Assembly (NCBI GenBank): GCA_002337005.1
Contig: DDFD01000044.1
Location: 1 to 62,610 of the forward strand
Length of the DNA stretch: 62,610 nt
Direction of reading: 5' to 3'
From: Flavobacteriales bacterium UBA1937
Lineage (GTDB): Bacteria > Bacteroidota > Bacteroidia > Flavobacteriales > Weeksellaceae
The first letter of the stretch is position 1, and each line of letters opens with the position of its first letter. Both the position numbers and the translations under genes were made by a program. The notes beneath the pieces were generated by a model. It was given only the letters and a program-made list of their open reading frames with translations, did no database searches and was not told the DNA's origin. This document shows positions 59,885 through 62,610 of this stretch, one piece after another.

Positions 59885-59911
59885 TTTATTTATTTATTTA
59901 TTTATTTATTT
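59885..59911. repeat. tetranucleotide (TTTA/AAAT) microsatellite before the lrp-like gene
   Basis: Six TTTA units on the plus strand (AAAT on the coding strand) directly before the Lrp start codon, containing the stop codon of the endonuclease-like gene. Confidence 0.85.
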
Positions 59912-60863
59912 CTGTTTTCAAAACTACAAATACGGGATAGTGATCACTATAGCCACCTAAGTAGCGTGTACCTGAGTATGTTCGAAAGGGTCTGCCTTGG
60001 AATTTTTTGTCCCAATTGCTAATTTTGTCCGAATTAAAAACTACTGCTTGTTGGAATTTAATAGTGGTTTCTGGCTCGAAGAAGTTCTCAGATAATATAA
60101 TCTGATCAAAAAGTAAACCTTCTTTGTAATGAAAAGTGGAATAAATTTTCTGATGATAGAGTTCTAAAAATTCGTTTCTGAAAATTTTATTTTTTTCATC
60201 ATCATAAAGTATTTTCACTACATTTTCTTCAATAGGATTTTCATTAAAATCGCCGCAAACAATAATTGATTCTCTACTTTCCTGAGATATTTTTACTATT
60301 TTCTCTCTTATAGAATCTAGTATAAAAGCTCTCTTAGGTTTATTAATATCTTTTTCTCTTTTTGATGGCAAATGTGCTACAAAAACGTTAATAATCCTTT
60401 GGTTGTAATAGTTTAATCTGCAATGTAAGACATCTCTGGTAGTGTCTAGATCGTCAGAATTTTCATGGTGTTTTTCAAATACGAAAGAGATAGCTTCAGA
60501 GTCTAAAACGCTAATTTTTCTCTTATCATATAAAAGTGCAGTATCTACACCTCTCTCGTCTAGAGAATCATAATGAACAATTCCAAAGTTGTTATTGAAA
60601 GGTTCTAACTCTACTAGGTCTTTTAGATTTTCTTGGTTATTAATTTCTGCTAGACCTATAATCATTGGTAAAACACCTTCTTTCTCTTCTATGAGTCTGA
60701 AAACATTTGCAATTTTATGCAATTTGTTTTGGTATTTTCTTTCGTCCCAATTTCTAAATCCCGAAACTGTAGGGTCTAGTTTATGAATAGGTTTCGGGTC
60801 TGGCGAAAATAAATTCTCTACGTTGTAAAAAAGAACTAATTCTTTATTTGAATATTTTGCCAT
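59898..60863 (-). CDS. endonuclease/exonuclease/phosphatase family protein
   Basis: 321 aa from the ATG at 60863; a TTG 12 bp upstream is less likely. Metal-dependent EEP fold: VLFYNVENLFSPDP at the N-terminus (Asn ligand), MIIGLAEINN (Glu ligand), INVFVAHLPSK, IVCGDFNENP (Asp/Asn catalytic) and the C-terminal GGYSDHYPVFV (Asp-His). No signal peptide, so cytoplasmic. Substrate (nucleic acid, phosphoinositide or other) not determinable. Confidence 0.92.
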   Translation of the reverse strand: MAKYSNKELVLFYNVENLFSPDPKPIHKLDPTVSGFRNWDERKYQNKLHKIANVFRLIEEKEGVLPMIIGLAEINNQENLKDLVELEPFNNNFGIVHYDSLDERGVDTALLYDKRKISVLDSEAISFVFEKHHENSDDLDTTRDVLHCRLNYYNQRIINVFVAHLPSKREKDINKPKRAFILDSIREKIVKISQESRESIIVCGDFNENPIEENVVKILYDDEKNKIFRNEFLELYHQKIYSTFHYKEGLLFDQIILSENFFEPETTIKFQQAVVFNSDKISNWDKKFQGRPFRTYSGTRYLGGYSDHYPVFVVLKTEINK

Positions 60864-60917
60864 CTCCTCTATCAAAAATTATGATTTTACAAAATTAGTA
60901 AAATTTATTTACTTTCT

Positions 60918-61598
60918 TTAATAATCTTTCAGCAAATCGGGTCTCTTCTTTTTCGTGATTTCTATTGCCATTTCGTGACGCCACTCTTCAATCTTTCCAA
61001 AATTCCCACTGAGAAGTACTTCTGGCACTTTCATTCCTTTGTAAACCTCTGGTTTTGTATAGATTGGGGGTGACAATAAATCATCTTGAAAACTATCCGT
61101 CAATGCACTTTGTTCATCATTTAGAACCCCAGGCAAAAGTCTTATAATAGCATCTGCTAATACACAAGCTGCTAATTCTCCGCCAGTTAAAACGAAATCT
61201 CCTATAGAGATTTCTCTCGTTATATGTAAATCTCTAATTCTTTGGTCTATCCCTTTGTAATGCCCACATAATAAAATTAGATTTTTTTTCAATGAATAGG
61301 TATTGGCTATTTTTTGGTTAAAAGTTTCACCATCTGGTGTAAGATAGATAACGTCATCATAATCTCTTTCTGCCTTTAATTTAGAAATGCACAAATCCAG
61401 AGGTTCACAAGTCAATACCATACCAGCACCGCCGCCATATACGGTGTCATCTATTTGGCGATGTTTATTAAATGCATAATCTCGAACATTATGAAAATGT
61501 ACTTCTGCCAAACCTTTCTCCATTGCGCGTTTTAAGATAGAAGTTCTGAAGGGACTTTCCATTAAATCTGGTACTGCGCTTATTATATCAATTCTCAT
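60918..61598 (-). CDS. trmD: tRNA (guanine-N1)-methyltransferase
   Basis: SPOUT-fold enzyme making m1G37. 226 aa. The trefoil-knot segments are visible: VYGGGAGMVLTCEPL, LLCGHYKGIDQRI, ISIGDFVLTGGELAACVLAD and AIIRLLPGVL, then SPPIYTKPEVYKGMKVPEVL and LSGNFGKIEEWR. It overlaps the preceding NDH-2 gene by 4 bp (ATGA), so the two are translationally coupled. Confidence 0.97.
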   Translation of the reverse strand: MRIDIISAVPDLMESPFRTSILKRAMEKGLAEVHFHNVRDYAFNKHRQIDDTVYGGGAGMVLTCEPLDLCISKLKAERDYDDVIYLTPDGETFNQKIANTYSLKKNLILLCGHYKGIDQRIRDLHITREISIGDFVLTGGELAACVLADAIIRLLPGVLNDEQSALTDSFQDDLLSPPIYTKPEVYKGMKVPEVLLSGNFGKIEEWRHEMAIEITKKKRPDLLKDY

Positions 61599-62610
61599 TG
61601 TTCGGTTTTATTTTTTTTGTTAGGAAGAATAATGAGTCTTAAAGATGAATCTCTATTAATATAACTCCACATCCAATTGAAAAAAATGGCTAATTTATTT
61701 CTAACACTTAAAATTAGCATTAAATGTAGAAACATCCAAAAATACCAAGCAAATAATCCTTGAAATTTTAATTTAGGCAAATCTACCACAGCTCTGTGTT
61801 TACCTATAGTTGCCATACTTCCGCGGTCTATATACTCATATTCTGTCCAGTCTTTTTCAGATTTTTTTAAAAAATTTTGAGCCAAATTTTTCCCTTGGTT
61901 AATGGCTACATTGGCTACCTGAGGATGCGCATTGGGATATTTAGGGGTTTCCATATAGGCAATATCACCTATGGCAAAAATATCATCAAAACCTTTTATT
62001 TTATTATATCTATCTACAATATATCTGTTATTTTTGACCGAAGTTTCTTCTAATCCTGCAATCAGATTTCCAGTAACACCAGCTGCCCAAATTACATTAT
62101 TACTTGGGATAATTTGACCACTTTTTAAGAAAACTTTGTCGCCATCATAATCTATTACTCTATCATCAGAGATAAATTTTACTCCAAGATCTTTCAGATA
62201 TTTTTCAGAATTTTCTTGAGATTGTGGGCTCATTACTGCTAGTGGTTTTTCGGTAGAACTTACCAAAATAATATCTAAATCATTAAAATTCATTCTAGGA
62301 TAATCTCTTGGTAAAATGTCTTTTTTCATTTCGGCAAAAGCACCTGCTAATTCTACACCTGTAGGTCCTGAACCTACAATTACGATATTCCAATTGCCAT
62401 CATCACTAGATTTTCTTTCGATAATAAGTTTTTCAAAAGTGAGTAATATATGATTTCTGATAGAGATAGCTTCTTGTGTATTTTTCATTCCATAAGCTAA
62501 ACTCTCCATCTTTTGGTTGCCAAAAAAATTGGTTTTACAACCTGTAGCGATTACCAGTTTGTCATAATGAAAAGTGGCATCTTCAGTAATAATTTTATGC
62601 TCCGAAGGTA
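61595..62610 (-). CDS. type II NADH dehydrogenase-like FAD oxidoreductase (5' end outside window)
   Basis: Partial: at least 338 residues, running beyond the right edge; the frame is open to position 62610 and includes FHYDKLVIATGCKTNFFGN upstream of an internal Met. Second nucleotide-binding fold VIVGSGPTGVELAGAFAEMK, the flavin-proximal GDIAYM region, and a C-terminal membrane-binding helix region (FAWYFWMFLHLMLILSVRNK) define NDH-2. It oxidises NADH and reduces quinone without proton pumping. Confidence 0.92.
   Translation of the reverse strand, partial: PSEHKIITEDATFHYDKLVIATGCKTNFFGNQKMESLAYGMKNTQEAISIRNHILLTFEKLIIERKSSDDGNWNIVIVGSGPTGVELAGAFAEMKKDILPRDYPRMNFNDLDIILVSSTEKPLAVMSPQSQENSEKYLKDLGVKFISDDRVIDYDGDKVFLKSGQIIPSNNVIWAAGVTGNLIAGLEETSVKNNRYIVDRYNKIKGFDDIFAIGDIAYMETPKYPNAHPQVANVAINQGKNLAQNFLKKSEKDWTEYEYIDRGSMATIGKHRAVVDLPKLKFQGLFAWYFWMFLHLMLILSVRNKLAIFFNWMWSYINRDSSLRLIILPNKKNKTEQ

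Overview
The window is AT-rich chromosomal DNA of a Bacteroidota bacterium, most likely order Flavobacteriales and probably Weeksellaceae (Chryseobacterium/Cloacibacterium-like; genus placement is inference). The signs are type IX secretion (T9SS) C-terminal sorting domains, the Bacteroidota promoter -7 box TAnnTTTG in front of many genes, start codons without Shine-Dalgarno sequences but with A-rich leaders, a fused ThrA, and family lengths typical of the phylum (RpoC 1421 aa, RpoB 1275 aa).

Layout. 1-9.4 kb: the end of the ribosomal/RNA polymerase cluster (rplL, rpoB, rpoC) and a DUF3467 gene. 9.4-21.1 kb: a cell-surface island with two large paralogous T9SS beta-propeller (BNR repeat) proteins, two small secreted or lipoprotein genes between them, an unknown membrane-anchored protein, a TonB-dependent receptor and a periplasmic phosphodiesterase. 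21.1-24.4 kb (minus strand): dinB, purine nucleoside phosphorylase and lpxK. 24.5-28 kb: yicC, two unknown genes, gmk, nadA. 28.1-33.3 kb: a threonine operon thrA-thrB-thrC preceded by an unannotated 36-codon Thr/Ile-rich leader peptide. 33.4-36.1 kb: a membrane-linked HTH regulator, a serine hydrolase, folB and tRNA-Cys(GCA).

36.09-41.58 kb: a 5.5-kb integrated element in the 3' end of tRNA-Cys, bounded by a 12-bp direct repeat. All seven of its genes are on the minus strand: tyrosine integrase, two unknowns, an excisionase-like HTH protein, an unknown, a rolling-circle/filamentous-phage-like replication initiator and a last unknown. It carries paired 11-bp arm-site repeats at both ends, a replacement terminator for the tRNA, an operator-like repeat cluster and a possible antisense RNA at the rep leader. 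No capsid, relaxase or conjugation gene is visible, so it may be a phage satellite or small integrative plasmid.

41.6-62.6 kb: mostly housekeeping: a membrane glycosyltransferase-like protein, aroC, thioredoxin-like proteins, miaA, hemB, lptB, adenosyltransferase, thiN, speA, BON/SH3 proteins, a DAACS symporter, deoC, an Lrp regulator, trmD and an NDH-2 gene cut by the window end. Within it (47.4-48.9 kb) an ECF sigma factor sits with two small Cys/His-containing membrane proteins. Three identically spaced promoter-like motifs (AAAGTAA-14 bp-CGTCTTA) in front of the sigma gene and of the 78-aa gene suggest a self-regulated ECF regulon.

Two genome-style features run through the intergenic DNA: arrays of degenerate heptanucleotide repeats just before start codons, often as inverted pairs, and hairpin-forming dispersed repeats. 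Several -7 boxes lie only 3-6 nt from the start codon, predicting leaderless mRNAs.
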